A stretch of 64,000 nt of DNA, taken from Weissella paramesenteroides ATCC 33313. GTDB lineage: Bacteria > Bacillota > Bacilli > Lactobacillales > Lactobacillaceae. Positions 18,824-28,967 of the stretch are shown here, in pieces (within the stretch, counting starts at the first letter, position 1; every line of letters starts with the position of its first letter). The stretch lies in NCBI RefSeq assembly GCF_000160575.1, contig NZ_GG697133.1:1-64000 (forward strand). The letters run 5' to 3'. A program made the position numbers and the translations under genes. The notes under the pieces are model-generated. The model did no database searches and was not told the DNA's origin. It saw only the letters and a list, made by a program, of their open reading frames with translations.

Positions 18824-20274
18824 TATTTGATCCTCTTTTCTACCCAATTTGATAACCAAGTTAATAGTGTAATAACGATAAGATATAGAACCGCAATCAT
18901 TAACCAGACTCTAAATCCTTGCAAATTACGAGCAATGATTAATGTACCTGTTTGTGTTAATTCAATAATACCAATTGCTGACAGAATTGATGTATCCTTC
19001 AACGTAATAATAAATTGGTTAATAAAACTTGGTATCATTAAGCGAATTCCTTGTGGCATAACAACTTTGCGCATTGCCTTACCATATGGTAGTCCCAATG
19101 AACGTGCTGCTTCAAGCTGTCCTGAATCGACCGACTTAAATCCACCACTAACGAAAGCACCAATATAAGCACCTTCATTCAAAATCAACGTGATAACACC
19201 CGCTGTAAAGGCCGGAATTTTTTGTCCAGTTAAGTTGGGAATTCCAATATATATAAAGAAAGCTAGAACAAGCATTGGTAACCCACGGAAAATGTAAATA
19301 ATTGTCGTTGAAAGGCCACGAGCGAGCTTACTTGGCATAACGCCTAGAATACCTAGGAATATTCCCCAAATAGCTGCCAAAATAATTCCCACTAAGGTCA
19401 ACTCTAGTGTCTTAACTAGCCCACTAGATAGCGCACTCTTATTTTCTTTAACAAGATCCCAAATTGTTGTTTTTTGATTTTCAGTCTGGTTAGCTGCATT
19501 CTTTTTATAATTGTAGCCACCTTTTCCTAGATATCGGTTAACAATCTTGTCATAAGTACCATCTTTTACAATTTCTGCATAACCCGCATTGAATTTCTTT
19601 AATAGTTCAGCATTAGCAGACTTTTTGACACCAAAACCATACCAATTACCTTTGGCTGGTTTTGTGACAATTTTTAGATTTGTACCTTGCTGAATCGCAT
19701 ATGCCATAACTGGTTGATCCTCAAAAACAGCAACCGTATTACCAATCAAAACATCATTGTACATTGTATTTGAATCATTAAAGAAGGTTACTTTAAAACC
19801 ATACTTTTTTGACATCTCACGTGCGTAATCCGCTCCAGCACTACCTGTTTTTGCGGCCACTGTTTTACCTTTTAGATCAGACAATCCTTTGATTTTTGAT
19901 TTTTGTGAAACAGCCATAACAATACCACTTTTATAGTAAGGTGTTCCAAAATCAAAAGTATTTTTACGCTCGTCTGTTATGGACATACCAGCAACGATAC
20001 CATCAACTTGACCAGCCTGAACTGCCTGCACACCAGCATTGAAGCTCATTGGCTTTAGTGTATAGGTAAAGTGCTCGCGTTTTGAAATTTCTTTCAGCAT
20101 ATCCATATCAATTCCACGATACTTCCCGTTATCTGTTTGAAACTCAAATGGTGGGAATGTTGTATCAGTTGTAATGGTATAGTTTGGTGTTGCTGCATGC
20201 ACAGCTGGTGAACTTACTACTATCCCAACTGCCAGACCAACTAACGCCATTAGACTAATTAACCACTTGCGCAT
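18823..20274 (-). CDS. glnP: fused substrate-binding/permease protein of glutamine ABC transporter
   Basis: A 483-residue fusion. Residues 1-27 form a signal peptide, 30-255 a family 3 solute-binding domain ([26 protein letters not shown]), and 270-483 a membrane permease with the [20 protein letters not shown] coupling loop. One binding domain per subunit means two per transporter dimer. A consensus GlnR box lies 80-96 bases upstream, consistent with nitrogen-dependent control. Confidence 0.93.
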   Translation of the reverse strand: MRKWLISLMALVGLAVGIVVSSPAVHAATPNYTITTDTTFPPFEFQTDNGKYRGIDMDMLKEISKREHFTYTLKPMSFNAGVQAVQAGQVDGIVAGMSITDERKNTFDFGTPYYKSGIVMAVSQKSKIKGLSDLKGKTVAAKTGSAGADYAREMSKKYGFKVTFFNDSNTMYNDVLIGNTVAVFEDQPVMAYAIQQGTNLKIVTKPAKGNWYGFGVKKSANAELLKKFNAGYAEIVKDGTYDKIVNRYLGKGGYNYKKNAANQTENQKTTIWDLVKENKSALSSGLVKTLELTLVGIILAAIWGIFLGILGVMPSKLARGLSTTIIYIFRGLPMLVLAFFIYIGIPNLTGQKIPAFTAGVITLILNEGAYIGAFVSGGFKSVDSGQLEAARSLGLPYGKAMRKVVMPQGIRLMIPSFINQFIITLKDTSILSAIGIIELTQTGTLIIARNLQGFRVWLMIAVLYLIVITLLTWLSNWVEKRIK

Positions 20275-20353
20275 TGTCTATTCCTCCAAGACTATAATTT
20301 TTAAATTCATACCAGTTTATTTTACGCTATTCACACGATAAAAAGATATTTTG

Positions 20354-20370
20354 TGTCAGCTTTTCTGACA
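20354..20370. promoter_or_regulatory. GlnR/TnrA-type box upstream of glnPQ
   Basis: TGTCA, seven bases, TGACA: an exact match to the known GlnR/TnrA consensus TGTNA-N7-TNACA. It lies 80 bases before the glnP start. GlnR itself is not in the window. Confidence 0.7.
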
Positions 20371-20394
20371 TTAAATATTCTTTATCAGTAAAGT

Positions 20395-20449
20395 AAAAAC
20401 ACTGATTTGATGGATTCTATGCTAAATCTCCATCAAACCAATGTTTTTA
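20395..20449 (-). terminator. terminator after smpB
   Basis: Long stem formed by AACATTGGTTTGATGGA and TCCATCAAATCAGTGTT on the minus strand, then a T-run. It ends the secG-rnr-smpB string. Confidence 0.8.
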
Positions 20450-20456
20450 AAAGTTA

Positions 20457-20927
20457 TTAATAACGTTTCTTCAATGTTCGGTGTAACTCACGATCTTGAT
20501 CACGTCTTTTGATTGTTTCACGTTTATCATAATTATGTTTACCAGTTGCAACACCAATTAGAACCTTTGCAAAACCATGTTTTAGATAAACCTTCAAGGG
20601 CACAATCGTTTTACCCTGTTGCGCAACAGCCGCCTGTAATACTTGAATTTCTTTTTTATGCAATAATAATCGTCGACTACGTAACGGATCGTGATTAAAT
20701 CGATTACCTTGTTCAAATGGACTAATATGCACATTATCTAACCAGGCTTGGCCATCACGAACCTGGACAAAACCATCCCCAATCGTGATTTTACTGGCAC
20801 GAACTGATTTAATTTCTGTTCCCGTCAATTCGATACCTGCTTCATAAGTTTCAGCAATTGCATAATTATATCGTGCTTTATTATTAGTTGCCAACGCACC
20901 ATCAGCGCGCTGCTTTTTTTTAGCCAT
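20457..20927 (-). CDS. smpB: SsrA (tmRNA)-binding protein
   Basis: Delivers tmRNA to stalled ribosomes. The 156-residue protein starts with a lysine-rich segment and has NNKARYNY and the strongly conserved [13 protein letters not shown]. It ends in a basic tail ([17 protein letters not shown]) that enters the mRNA channel. It follows rnr by 22 bases; RNase R and SmpB act together in trans-translation. The tmRNA gene is not in this window. Confidence 0.96.
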   Translation of the reverse strand: MAKKKQRADGALATNNKARYNYAIAETYEAGIELTGTEIKSVRASKITIGDGFVQVRDGQAWLDNVHISPFEQGNRFNHDPLRSRRLLLHKKEIQVLQAAVAQQGKTIVPLKVYLKHGFAKVLIGVATGKHNYDKRETIKRRDQDRELHRTLKKRY

Positions 20928-20949
20928 GACAACCCCCTGATTCTAATTA

Positions 20950-23301
20950 CTAATGACGGCCTTTACGGTTGGTACCTTGATGCTTCGAATCTGGTTTACG
21001 TTTATTCTGATAGGCACCAAATGGCTTACCATCATTATGAGTTTTATTTCCCTTTGATGAATGATTACGCTTATCATGTTGACGGCGCTCACCACGATTT
21101 TTACCAAAAGCACCACGATGTTCTTCGGGTACTTTAATATCGGTCAAAGGTGCTTCATCTGGGTCTACCAATACAAAGTCAATCGATGCTTGTTCCTTAT
21201 CAACACGAACAACACGAACTTTCACTGGTTGACCAATTTGATAGATATGATGTAAGCGACGGCCAATCAATGCCATGTGTGCTTCATCGTAAACATATTG
21301 ATCATCAGTAAAGTTTGATACATGAATCAATCCTTCAACGGTGTTCTCTAATGAAACAAACATACCAAACTTTAGCACACCGTTGACAACACCATCAAAC
21401 TCTTGGCCAACTTTGTCCATCATGAACTCAGCCTTCTTCATCGCATCAGTATCACGCTCTGTATCAACTGCACGACGCTCTTTAACAGAAGTATCTTCAC
21501 CAATTTGAGCTAGTTTGTCTGCATACTTTGCCTGTGCTTCTTCACCAAGCCCATTCTTTTCATACCACTTGATCAATCGGTGAACAGTTAAATCAGGATA
21601 ACGACGAATTGGTGATGTAAAGTGCGTATAATATTGGGCGCCAATTCCAAAGTGCCCTAATGGTTCATTCGAATACTTCGCTTGTTTCATTGTACGCAGC
21701 ATCATCGTTGAAACCATCTGTTCCTCCGGACGACCGACAAAGAAATTATGGATCGCTTGCAAATCTGTTGACTGTATCTTTTCAGGATCCAACTTTACTG
21801 GTGCTCCCAAAGCTTTTACAAATTCAACGAAGTTTTGCACACGATCAGCATCCGGCGTTTCGTGAATACGATATAAGAATGGTACCTTAGCTAAGTCAAA
21901 GTGCATCGCAACAGTTTCATTTGCTGCTAACATGAACGATTCAATAATCCGTTCTGATAAACCACGTTCACGTAATTCAATATCAGTCGGCTTTCCTTGC
22001 TCATCAACAATGATTTTTGCCTCGGGTGCATCAAACTCAATTGCGCCTCGGGCCGTACGCTTTGCCGACAAAATACGATGTAACTCAGCCATATCTTCAA
22101 ACATCGGCACTAATTCTGCATATTCAGAACGGGTTTCTTCGTCACCATCCAAGATTGCATTCACTGCCTTATAAGTCATACGTGCATGTGATCGCATCAC
22201 TGATGTATGTAGACGATGATTAACCAAGTTTCCTTTTGGTGTGAACTCCATTTCAGCTGACATCGCTAATCTATCAACACCTGGATTCAATGAAGCAATG
22301 CCATTTGATATTTTACGTGGCAACATAGGAATCACACGATCCGTTAGGTAAACTGATGTGCCACGATTATAAGCTTCTTCATCCAAAGGTGTTCCTTCAA
22401 TCGCATAATGAGATACGTCAGCAATATGAACACCTAAGTGGAAATTACCATTTGGTAACTTCCAAACAACAACCGCATCATCCAAATCCTTTGATTCAAT
22501 TGAATCAATTGTAACTAATGGTTGGTCGGTAATATCTTCACGTCCCTCACGTTCACTATCTAATACTTCGTCAGGAATCGCTTCTGCCTGCTTCATTGCA
22601 TCTTCAGGAAAGACATGTGGTACATCATGGTTGTAGACAATTTCCAAAATATCAACACCTGGATCATCTTTATAACCAACTTTATCTGTTATGACACCTG
22701 TAAAGTGCTTTGGCATTTCAGCTGACGGATATGTTGCAATGGATGCCACAACGACTTCACCATCTGTAGCAACTAACCCACCTTCTTTGACTAAAAACTC
22801 AAATGAAGAAAACTTTTTATCAGTTAATCGTACGCTACCAACATAGCCCTTGTAATCACTACCGAGAGCGAATTCCCCAACAACTTGTTCACGCCCGTGC
22901 GTAATAATTTCCTCAACCTTACCCTCTGGACCACGTTTCTCATCACCTTTATTAAGTAATTTCACACGCACTTCATCACCCTGAGTAGCAAAGGCAGTAT
23001 TGTCTGGATTAATAAATACATCTGGTGCTGTTTCATCGTAATGAACAAACCCGAAGCCTTTATCATTAGCTTTAAAAATACCAATCACACCCTCATGATC
23101 AGCATTATACTGGAAAGCCCCTGCATCATTGACCTTGACTTTACCAGCACGTTCCAAAGCCGCTAATGCTTGCACAACTAACTTAAAAGCATTTGCATCA
23201 TTTAATCGCAACCCATCTGTCAACGTTTGTGCTGGATACGCTTGGGTTGGATTACCTTTCAAAAAACCAAATAATTGATTTTGTAAATTTTGTAACTCCA
23301 T
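20950..23301 (-). CDS. rnr: ribonuclease R
   Basis: Processive 3'-5' exoribonuclease that degrades structured RNA and non-stop mRNA. The 783-residue protein has an N-terminal winged-helix/cold-shock region (1-230) and an RNB domain with the metal-binding aspartates in IESKDLDDAVV and GVHIADVSHY. It also has an S1 domain near 620-705 and a basic Lys/Arg/Gly/His tail. The secG-rnr-smpB order is a conserved Firmicutes arrangement. Confidence 0.96.
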   Translation of the reverse strand: MELQNLQNQLFGFLKGNPTQAYPAQTLTDGLRLNDANAFKLVVQALAALERAGKVKVNDAGAFQYNADHEGVIGIFKANDKGFGFVHYDETAPDVFINPDNTAFATQGDEVRVKLLNKGDEKRGPEGKVEEIITHGREQVVGEFALGSDYKGYVGSVRLTDKKFSSFEFLVKEGGLVATDGEVVVASIATYPSAEMPKHFTGVITDKVGYKDDPGVDILEIVYNHDVPHVFPEDAMKQAEAIPDEVLDSEREGREDITDQPLVTIDSIESKDLDDAVVVWKLPNGNFHLGVHIADVSHYAIEGTPLDEEAYNRGTSVYLTDRVIPMLPRKISNGIASLNPGVDRLAMSAEMEFTPKGNLVNHRLHTSVMRSHARMTYKAVNAILDGDEETRSEYAELVPMFEDMAELHRILSAKRTARGAIEFDAPEAKIIVDEQGKPTDIELRERGLSERIIESFMLAANETVAMHFDLAKVPFLYRIHETPDADRVQNFVEFVKALGAPVKLDPEKIQSTDLQAIHNFFVGRPEEQMVSTMMLRTMKQAKYSNEPLGHFGIGAQYYTHFTSPIRRYPDLTVHRLIKWYEKNGLGEEAQAKYADKLAQIGEDTSVKERRAVDTERDTDAMKKAEFMMDKVGQEFDGVVNGVLKFGMFVSLENTVEGLIHVSNFTDDQYVYDEAHMALIGRRLHHIYQIGQPVKVRVVRVDKEQASIDFVLVDPDEAPLTDIKVPEEHRGAFGKNRGERRQHDKRNHSSKGNKTHNDGKPFGAYQNKRKPDSKHQGTNRKGRH

Positions 23302-23326
23302 TAATTTCTCACTATTCTTAAAATGA

Positions 23327-23360
23327 AAGACCTCTCGTAATAAATGTCACGAGAGGTCTT
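23327..23360. terminator. hairpin between secG and rnr
   Basis: Perfect 12-base stem AAGACCTCTCGT/ACGAGAGGTCTT with a ten-base loop. The T-run on the minus strand is interrupted, so it may only partly terminate secG transcripts. Confidence 0.6.
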
Positions 23361-23375
23361 GAGCACTGGTTATTT

Positions 23376-23615
23376 TTAATGTGAAGAAAGGTAAACAAGC
23401 GCCAATCCCAAAATAAACCAGATTGCTGCAAGAACTGCTGTAACTCGTTGCATCACAGCGACAAATCCTCGGGCCTTTTGGGTTGCAAACAAGTCACCAC
23501 CACCGCCACCTGATAATGCTGACAAAGCATCCTGTTGCTTAGATGGTTGCATCATAACCGCAATAATAATTAGTGCACCCACTATAATCATTGCTGTTAA
23601 TAGTATGTTGTACAT
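23376..23615 (-). CDS. secG: Sec translocase subunit SecG
   Basis: A 79-residue subunit with two membrane helices (residues 3-22 and 55-76). The cytosolic loop carries the conserved QDALSALSGGGGGDLF segment. Works with SecYE in protein export. It is followed by rnr and preceded by its own spacer region. Normal length for Gram-positive SecG. Confidence 0.93.
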   Translation of the reverse strand: MYNILLTAMIIVGALIIIAVMMQPSKQQDALSALSGGGGGDLFATQKARGFVAVMQRVTAVLAAIWFILGLALVYLSSH

Positions 23616-23692
23616 CCTGGTGCCTCCTCTTTCTTCTATCTCTAATCATATATACTTTTATAGCATAACATAGGTAATAAATTGTCTCAATA

Positions 23693-23732
23693 AAAAAAGT
23701 GAGACTGATCAATAATTTCATCAGTCTCACTT
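23693..23732 (-). terminator. terminator after eno
   Basis: AGTGAGACTGAT and ATCAGTCTCACT form a 12-base stem followed on the minus strand by seven T. Confidence 0.9.
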
Positions 23733-23749
23733 ATCTTTATATTAATTAA

Positions 23750-25120
<1,371 letters not shown>

Positions 25121-25170
25121 TTACTTATTCTTGAAAGTATAGTTAAATATGGGAATATCCCTCGAGACTT

Positions 25171-25199
25171 ATTGTAACATAATTCACAGTATATGCTAA
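25171..25199 (-). promoter_or_regulatory. eno promoter
   Basis: Minus strand TTAGCA, 17 bases, TACAAT with an upstream TG (extended -10), about 65 bases before the eno ATG. The 304-base gap 25109-25413 holds this and the divergent promoter, and no further gene. Confidence 0.55.
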
Positions 25200-25308
25200 C
25201 AACGACGTCTGTAAGTTTAATAACGGACACAAAAAATTCACATTACCTTCACAATCAAACGATCACTTTTTAATTATTCTTAAAAATCAATGCGCTGACG
25301 TCACTAAT

Positions 25309-25337
25309 TTGCAAGTGATTTGTTGTTGTTTTGTTAT
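25309..25337 (+). promoter_or_regulatory. promoter of the Ser-rich protein gene
   Basis: TTGCAA, 17 bases, TATACT preceded by TG (extended -10), 77 bases before the ATG. AAGGGAGA stands before the start. Confidence 0.6.
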
Positions 25338-25413
25338 ACTAATGACTGTCATGTAATTGTTAAGCACGTTAAACTATACTTGTTATGACATTATTTTTTA
25401 AGGGAGAAGATTT

Positions 25414-26199
25414 ATGAAAAGAGCAATTTTTACTATTTCATTATTAGTTAGTCTATTATTCATTATTCCCATCTTCTTTCTAAGTACATCACAAGCATTT
25501 TCGGGCTGGTTAACAAACCCAAAAGAGCAGGTCACCCATCTACAAGCACAAAAGCAATCTCAAGCGGAATCAAGATCGAACTTAGCAAAATTTAGTTCAA
25601 GATTAGCTGCTAGTGGTGTCTCGGTCATCTCTAGTAACTCAGAAGATGCCGTTGATCCCCATCGTACAGTGATGACTTCTCAAAATCCTAAAAATTCCCG
25701 GACCTCCCAGCAAGCCACAAGCCAAGAAATGTCATCTCATTCAACCAGCACTAATCGAGATAAATCATCAAACCAACCGACAAGTTCTAGTGCTAATTCA
25801 CAACATAGTTCAAGTAGCTATAGTTCATCTAGCATGCCAAGTTCTTCTACTTCGAGCAATTCTTCAAGTAACTCTAGTTCTTCAAGTAGTTCTAGCTCTT
25901 CAAGTAGTTCTAGCTCTTCAAGCAGTTCTAGTTCTTCAAGCAGTTCTAGTTCTTCAAGTACTTCTAGCAGCTCTAATTCTTCAAGTACCTCAAATAGCTC
26001 GAGCTCTTCTGACTCTTCAAGCAATAGCAGTTCTAGCTCAGTTAATAGCGAAAGTTCTAGCACTAGTGGTTCTGAAAGCTCAACAACAAATCATGATTCA
26101 AGTTCAAAAGAATCTGGTAGTAATAAAGAAACAAGCAATACACAGGGAAGTTCAGTTGTAACTCCCGCACCTGACACGGCTATCTCATCTGTTGATTAA
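25414..26199 (+). CDS. secreted or membrane-anchored serine-rich protein
   Basis: A 261-residue protein of unknown function. Residues 1-28 form a hydrophobic N-terminal signal/anchor with a possible signal peptidase site after SQA. Residues 30-100 are charged and mixed. Residues 105-235 are mostly serine with Asn, Thr, Asp and Glu. There is no LPxTG, LysM or SH3b domain. Five 18-base tandem units lie in the serine tract. It could be a cell-wall stalk or glycosylated surface protein. Unrelated to its metabolic neighbours. Confidence 0.75.
   Translation: MKRAIFTISLLVSLLFIIPIFFLSTSQAFSGWLTNPKEQVTHLQAQKQSQAESRSNLAKFSSRLAASGVSVISSNSEDAVDPHRTVMTSQNPKNSRTSQQATSQEMSSHSTSTNRDKSSNQPTSSSANSQHSSSSYSSSSMPSSSTSSNSSSNSSSSSSSSSSSSSSSSSSSSSSSSSSSSSTSSSSNSSSTSNSSSSSDSSSNSSSSSVNSESSSTSGSESSTTNHDSSSKESGSNKETSNTQGSSVVTPAPDTAISSVD
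25870..25959 (+). repeat. five tandem 18-base units coding for serine
   Basis: Units at 25870, 25888, 25906, 25924 and 25942 read AGTTCTAGYTCTTCAAGY with few changes, each six Ser codons (the first begins with Asn). The unit is a multiple of three, so copy-number change would alter length but not frame. Confidence 0.85.
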
Positions 26200-26240
26200 C
26201 AATGAAACGCGTCTGAAACATAAGTAACTATTATAAACTG

Positions 26241-26275
26241 AAAGAGGTTGAGACAAAAAATGTCTCAACCTCTTT
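26241..26275. terminator. bidirectional terminator between the Ser-rich gene and tpiA
   Basis: A perfect 15-base stem (AAAGAGGTTGAGACA/TGTCTCAACCTCTTT) with A and T runs serves both converging genes. Sequence just to its right matches the 17958 repeat element. Confidence 0.85.
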
Positions 26276-26300
26276 GTGCTAAAATGTCTTAATTATAAGA

Positions 26301-27077
26301 TTATAAATTACGTTTTGCTTGCTCTGCTAAACTAATCAGCTCAATAAATGTTGCGGCATCCAATGCAGCATCCCCAACTAAAACACCATCAATGTCTGGC
26401 TGCTTCAAAAGTTCATACGCATTTGCTGGTTTCACAGAACCCCCATACAAAATCCGAACATGGTCAGCAACTTCTTGATCAAACATATCCGCAACTGTTT
26501 GACGAATCACATGTAAACTTTTTTGGGCTGCTTCGGGGCCCATTGCTTGCCCCGACCCAATCGCTGCCGTTGGTTCATAAGCCAACATTAATCGACTCAT
26601 TTCTTCACGTGTCACACCCTTTAATGATTCAACGACCTGGTTTACAATCCAGTGTGCGTGGTCATTGAGTGATTCCAATTGAACAGCTTCATCAATTGCA
26701 ATAATTGGTGAAACGCCATTACGCAAAGCAGCCAACGTTTTTAAATTAACCATTTCATCCGTTTCACGAAAATAGTTTCGGCGTTCAGAGTGACCAATAA
26801 TCACTCGACTAATACCTAGGTCAGCAAGTGCTGCTGGACTTGTTTCACCCGTATATGCACCTTTATCCTGCCAGTACATATTTTCAGCCCCAATTTCAAT
26901 TGATGTTCCCTTAGCAGCAGTCACCATTGCATTTAATAAGACATCTTGTCCTGCTAATACTGCATCCACATGCGGATATGCTGCTAATTTTGGTGAAACC
27001 TCAGCAATATAACGTTCTACCTCACTTGGCAATTTGTTCATTTTCCAATTTGCTATAACAATTGGTCGTCGTAACAT
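26301..27077 (-). CDS. tpiA: triosephosphate isomerase, divergent
   Basis: Interconverts DHAP and glyceraldehyde-3-phosphate. The 258-residue TIM barrel retains Asn10/Lys12 (ANWKMNK), His96 (GHSERR), Glu168 (AYEP) and the phosphate-binding LYGGSVKP. Two usually invariant parts differ. The C-x-G-E segment reads AIDE (127-130), and the flexible loop 6, normally VWAIGTG, is TAAIGSG with the Trp lost. The catalytic set is complete, so activity is likely. Extended -10 TGGTATAAT at 27111-27116 precedes it. Confidence 0.88.
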   Translation of the reverse strand: MLRRPIVIANWKMNKLPSEVERYIAEVSPKLAAYPHVDAVLAGQDVLLNAMVTAAKGTSIEIGAENMYWQDKGAYTGETSPAALADLGISRVIIGHSERRNYFRETDEMVNLKTLAALRNGVSPIIAIDEAVQLESLNDHAHWIVNQVVESLKGVTREEMSRLMLAYEPTAAIGSGQAMGPEAAQKSLHVIRQTVADMFDQEVADHVRILYGGSVKPANAYELLKQPDIDGVLVGDAALDAATFIELISLAEQAKRNL

Positions 27078-27203
27078 CCTCTTTTACCACCCCTCATCGT
27101 GCTTATTCTGATTATACCACGCTTACCAATTCAAATTTACTTAATGCACAAATCAAAGTTTTGATAGATTTGCTAATAACATTTACTTAATTGACCATCT
27201 TAA

Positions 27204-28952
27204 TCACAAAACTTCATAGATAATCGCTGTTTTTGGTGCTAAATATATGCCCTCGTCTAAAGTGCCTAACAACACTTTTGCAGTTGACTCTAAATTGACC
27301 ATTAATTTTGCATTTGTCGCAAAAATCCCTTTAACTATGTGATTATCTTTTATCCGCTGGACAATAACGCCATCGCCGTCAGTTGAAAACTCAATACGGC
27401 CATCAGATAGAATATCCGCATAGGCATGACGAATGCCAATTAATTTTTTCATATAAGTGTACATTGCATTTTCGTCATCCTTTTGCCAATCCATTGGGCG
27501 TCGATTGTCAGGATCATCACCACCAACCATGCCTAATTCAGTACCATAGTAAATATCCGGTGTGCCAGGTTGTATAAACATGAAGGCTAACAACTCTTTA
27601 ACAACTTGTTCGTCATTTTTAGCAATTGTTTTTATTCGTGCTGTATCATGAGAATCTAATAAATTAAACATCATGCGGTTTGTTTGATCTGAATATAACA
27701 TCAGTTCATGTTTTAGTTGGTTAATGAAGTTTTGTGGTGATTGTTGTTCTGTTAAGAAGAAATCCTTAATATGCTGCATATATGCGTAGTTCATCACACC
27801 ATCAAATTGACTACCATCTAGCCAAGCCTGAGCTGTATGCCAAATTTCACCAAGAATATAAATATCTGGTTTTAGCTTTACCATCGCTGATCGGAAAGCT
27901 CGCCAAAAATGATGATCAACCTCATTGGCAACATCCAACCGCCACGCATCAATATCAAAATTTTCTACCCAATACTTCGCTACATTAATTAAATATTGTT
28001 GCACTTCTACGTTACTTGTATTCCATTTAGGCATATGTGGTGTGAAAGCAAACGTATCATATAAATAATGCTTTTCAAACGTCGCATCTGTCACCTGCTC
28101 ATCAATAGCTACAGGAAATTGATTAATATGGAACCATTCCGCATAACGTGAATTTTGCCCGTTTGTTATAACATCTTGCCAAATAGGTGATTTATCACCA
28201 ATGTGGTTAAATACAGCATCTAACATGACATGCATATGTCGCTTGTGCGCCTCTGCAATTAATGTATGAAGTGTCTCCTTATTACCAAAAGCTGTGTCAA
28301 TCTCATAATAATCTGTCGTGTCATATTTATGATTAGTTGGCGCACTGAAAATTGGTGTTAAATATAGCCCGTTAATTCCCAAATCCTGCAAATAATCTAA
28401 ATGATCAATGATTCCTTGTAAGTCTCCACCAAAAAAACTATCTGGTGCGGGTTTAATATTTGCTTGCCACGGTAACGAATCTTTAGGATCATTTGTTTTA
28501 TCACCATTTGCAAAACGTTCAGGAAAAATTTGATACCAAACCGTTTCTTTAACCCATGCAGGTCCTTGGTTACTATCTATCATATGAAAGTATGGTAATT
28601 TAAAAAAATTACTACCATTGTGTAACGATGTATCATTCACTTCATAAAATCGTTGATCACCATACAATATTTGATTTTCCTGTTCGTCTTTAAGTAAAAA
28701 CGCATAGGCCAATCGTTTAGTTACTTGTTCTATGGTAATTTGCCAATAATCATATATGTTGTCATTTCCCAAATATGTCATTTCTGTTCTTTTCCCTGGC
28801 CTATCCATTGATAGAGCATACGGATCCGCAGAAATTAAAGTTACCTGTTTAATATCATTGCATGCTGTCTTAATTCTGATACTCACTTGATTATCAGAAA
28901 CTAGCGAAATATCTGCACTTTCGGGTTGATGATGAATACCAGCTTTTAACAT
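27204..28952 (-). CDS. GH13_20 neopullulanase / cyclomaltodextrinase-type alpha-glycosidase
   Basis: A 582-residue cytoplasmic enzyme that hydrolyses maltodextrins, cyclodextrins or pullulan. An N-terminal beta domain (about 1-125) typical of subfamily 20 precedes the barrel. Catalytic residues lie in DAWRLDVANEVD (Asp nucleophile), LGEIWH (Glu acid/base) and LDSHDTARI. No signal peptide, so it acts on imported dextrins. GGAGGT stands seven bases before the ATG at 28952, so the longer GTG-started ORF is rejected. Last gene of the malEFG-msmK string. Confidence 0.9.
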   Translation of the reverse strand: MLKAGIHHQPESADISLVSDNQVSIRIKTACNDIKQVTLISADPYALSMDRPGKRTEMTYLGNDNIYDYWQITIEQVTKRLAYAFLLKDEQENQILYGDQRFYEVNDTSLHNGSNFFKLPYFHMIDSNQGPAWVKETVWYQIFPERFANGDKTNDPKDSLPWQANIKPAPDSFFGGDLQGIIDHLDYLQDLGINGLYLTPIFSAPTNHKYDTTDYYEIDTAFGNKETLHTLIAEAHKRHMHVMLDAVFNHIGDKSPIWQDVITNGQNSRYAEWFHINQFPVAIDEQVTDATFEKHYLYDTFAFTPHMPKWNTSNVEVQQYLINVAKYWVENFDIDAWRLDVANEVDHHFWRAFRSAMVKLKPDIYILGEIWHTAQAWLDGSQFDGVMNYAYMQHIKDFFLTEQQSPQNFINQLKHELMLYSDQTNRMMFNLLDSHDTARIKTIAKNDEQVVKELLAFMFIQPGTPDIYYGTELGMVGGDDPDNRRPMDWQKDDENAMYTYMKKLIGIRHAYADILSDGRIEFSTDGDGVIVQRIKDNHIVKGIFATNAKLMVNLESTAKVLLGTLDEGIYLAPKTAIIYEVL

Positions 28953-28967
28953 ATTTATCACCTCCAC

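Noticed and set aside
25870-25959. Tandem 18-base repeats as a possible CRISPR array
   Set aside because: Units are contiguous without spacers and encode serine in frame.
25790-26161. 123-residue Leu/Val/Ala-rich plus-strand ORF and an 81-residue Leu/Glu-rich minus-strand ORF inside the Ser-rich gene
   Set aside because: Both follow from reading the serine codon repeats in other frames; neither has a ribosome binding site and their composition is purely repeat-driven.
26301-27077. tpiA as a pseudogene
   Set aside because: The frame is intact, length normal and all catalytic residues present despite the altered loops.
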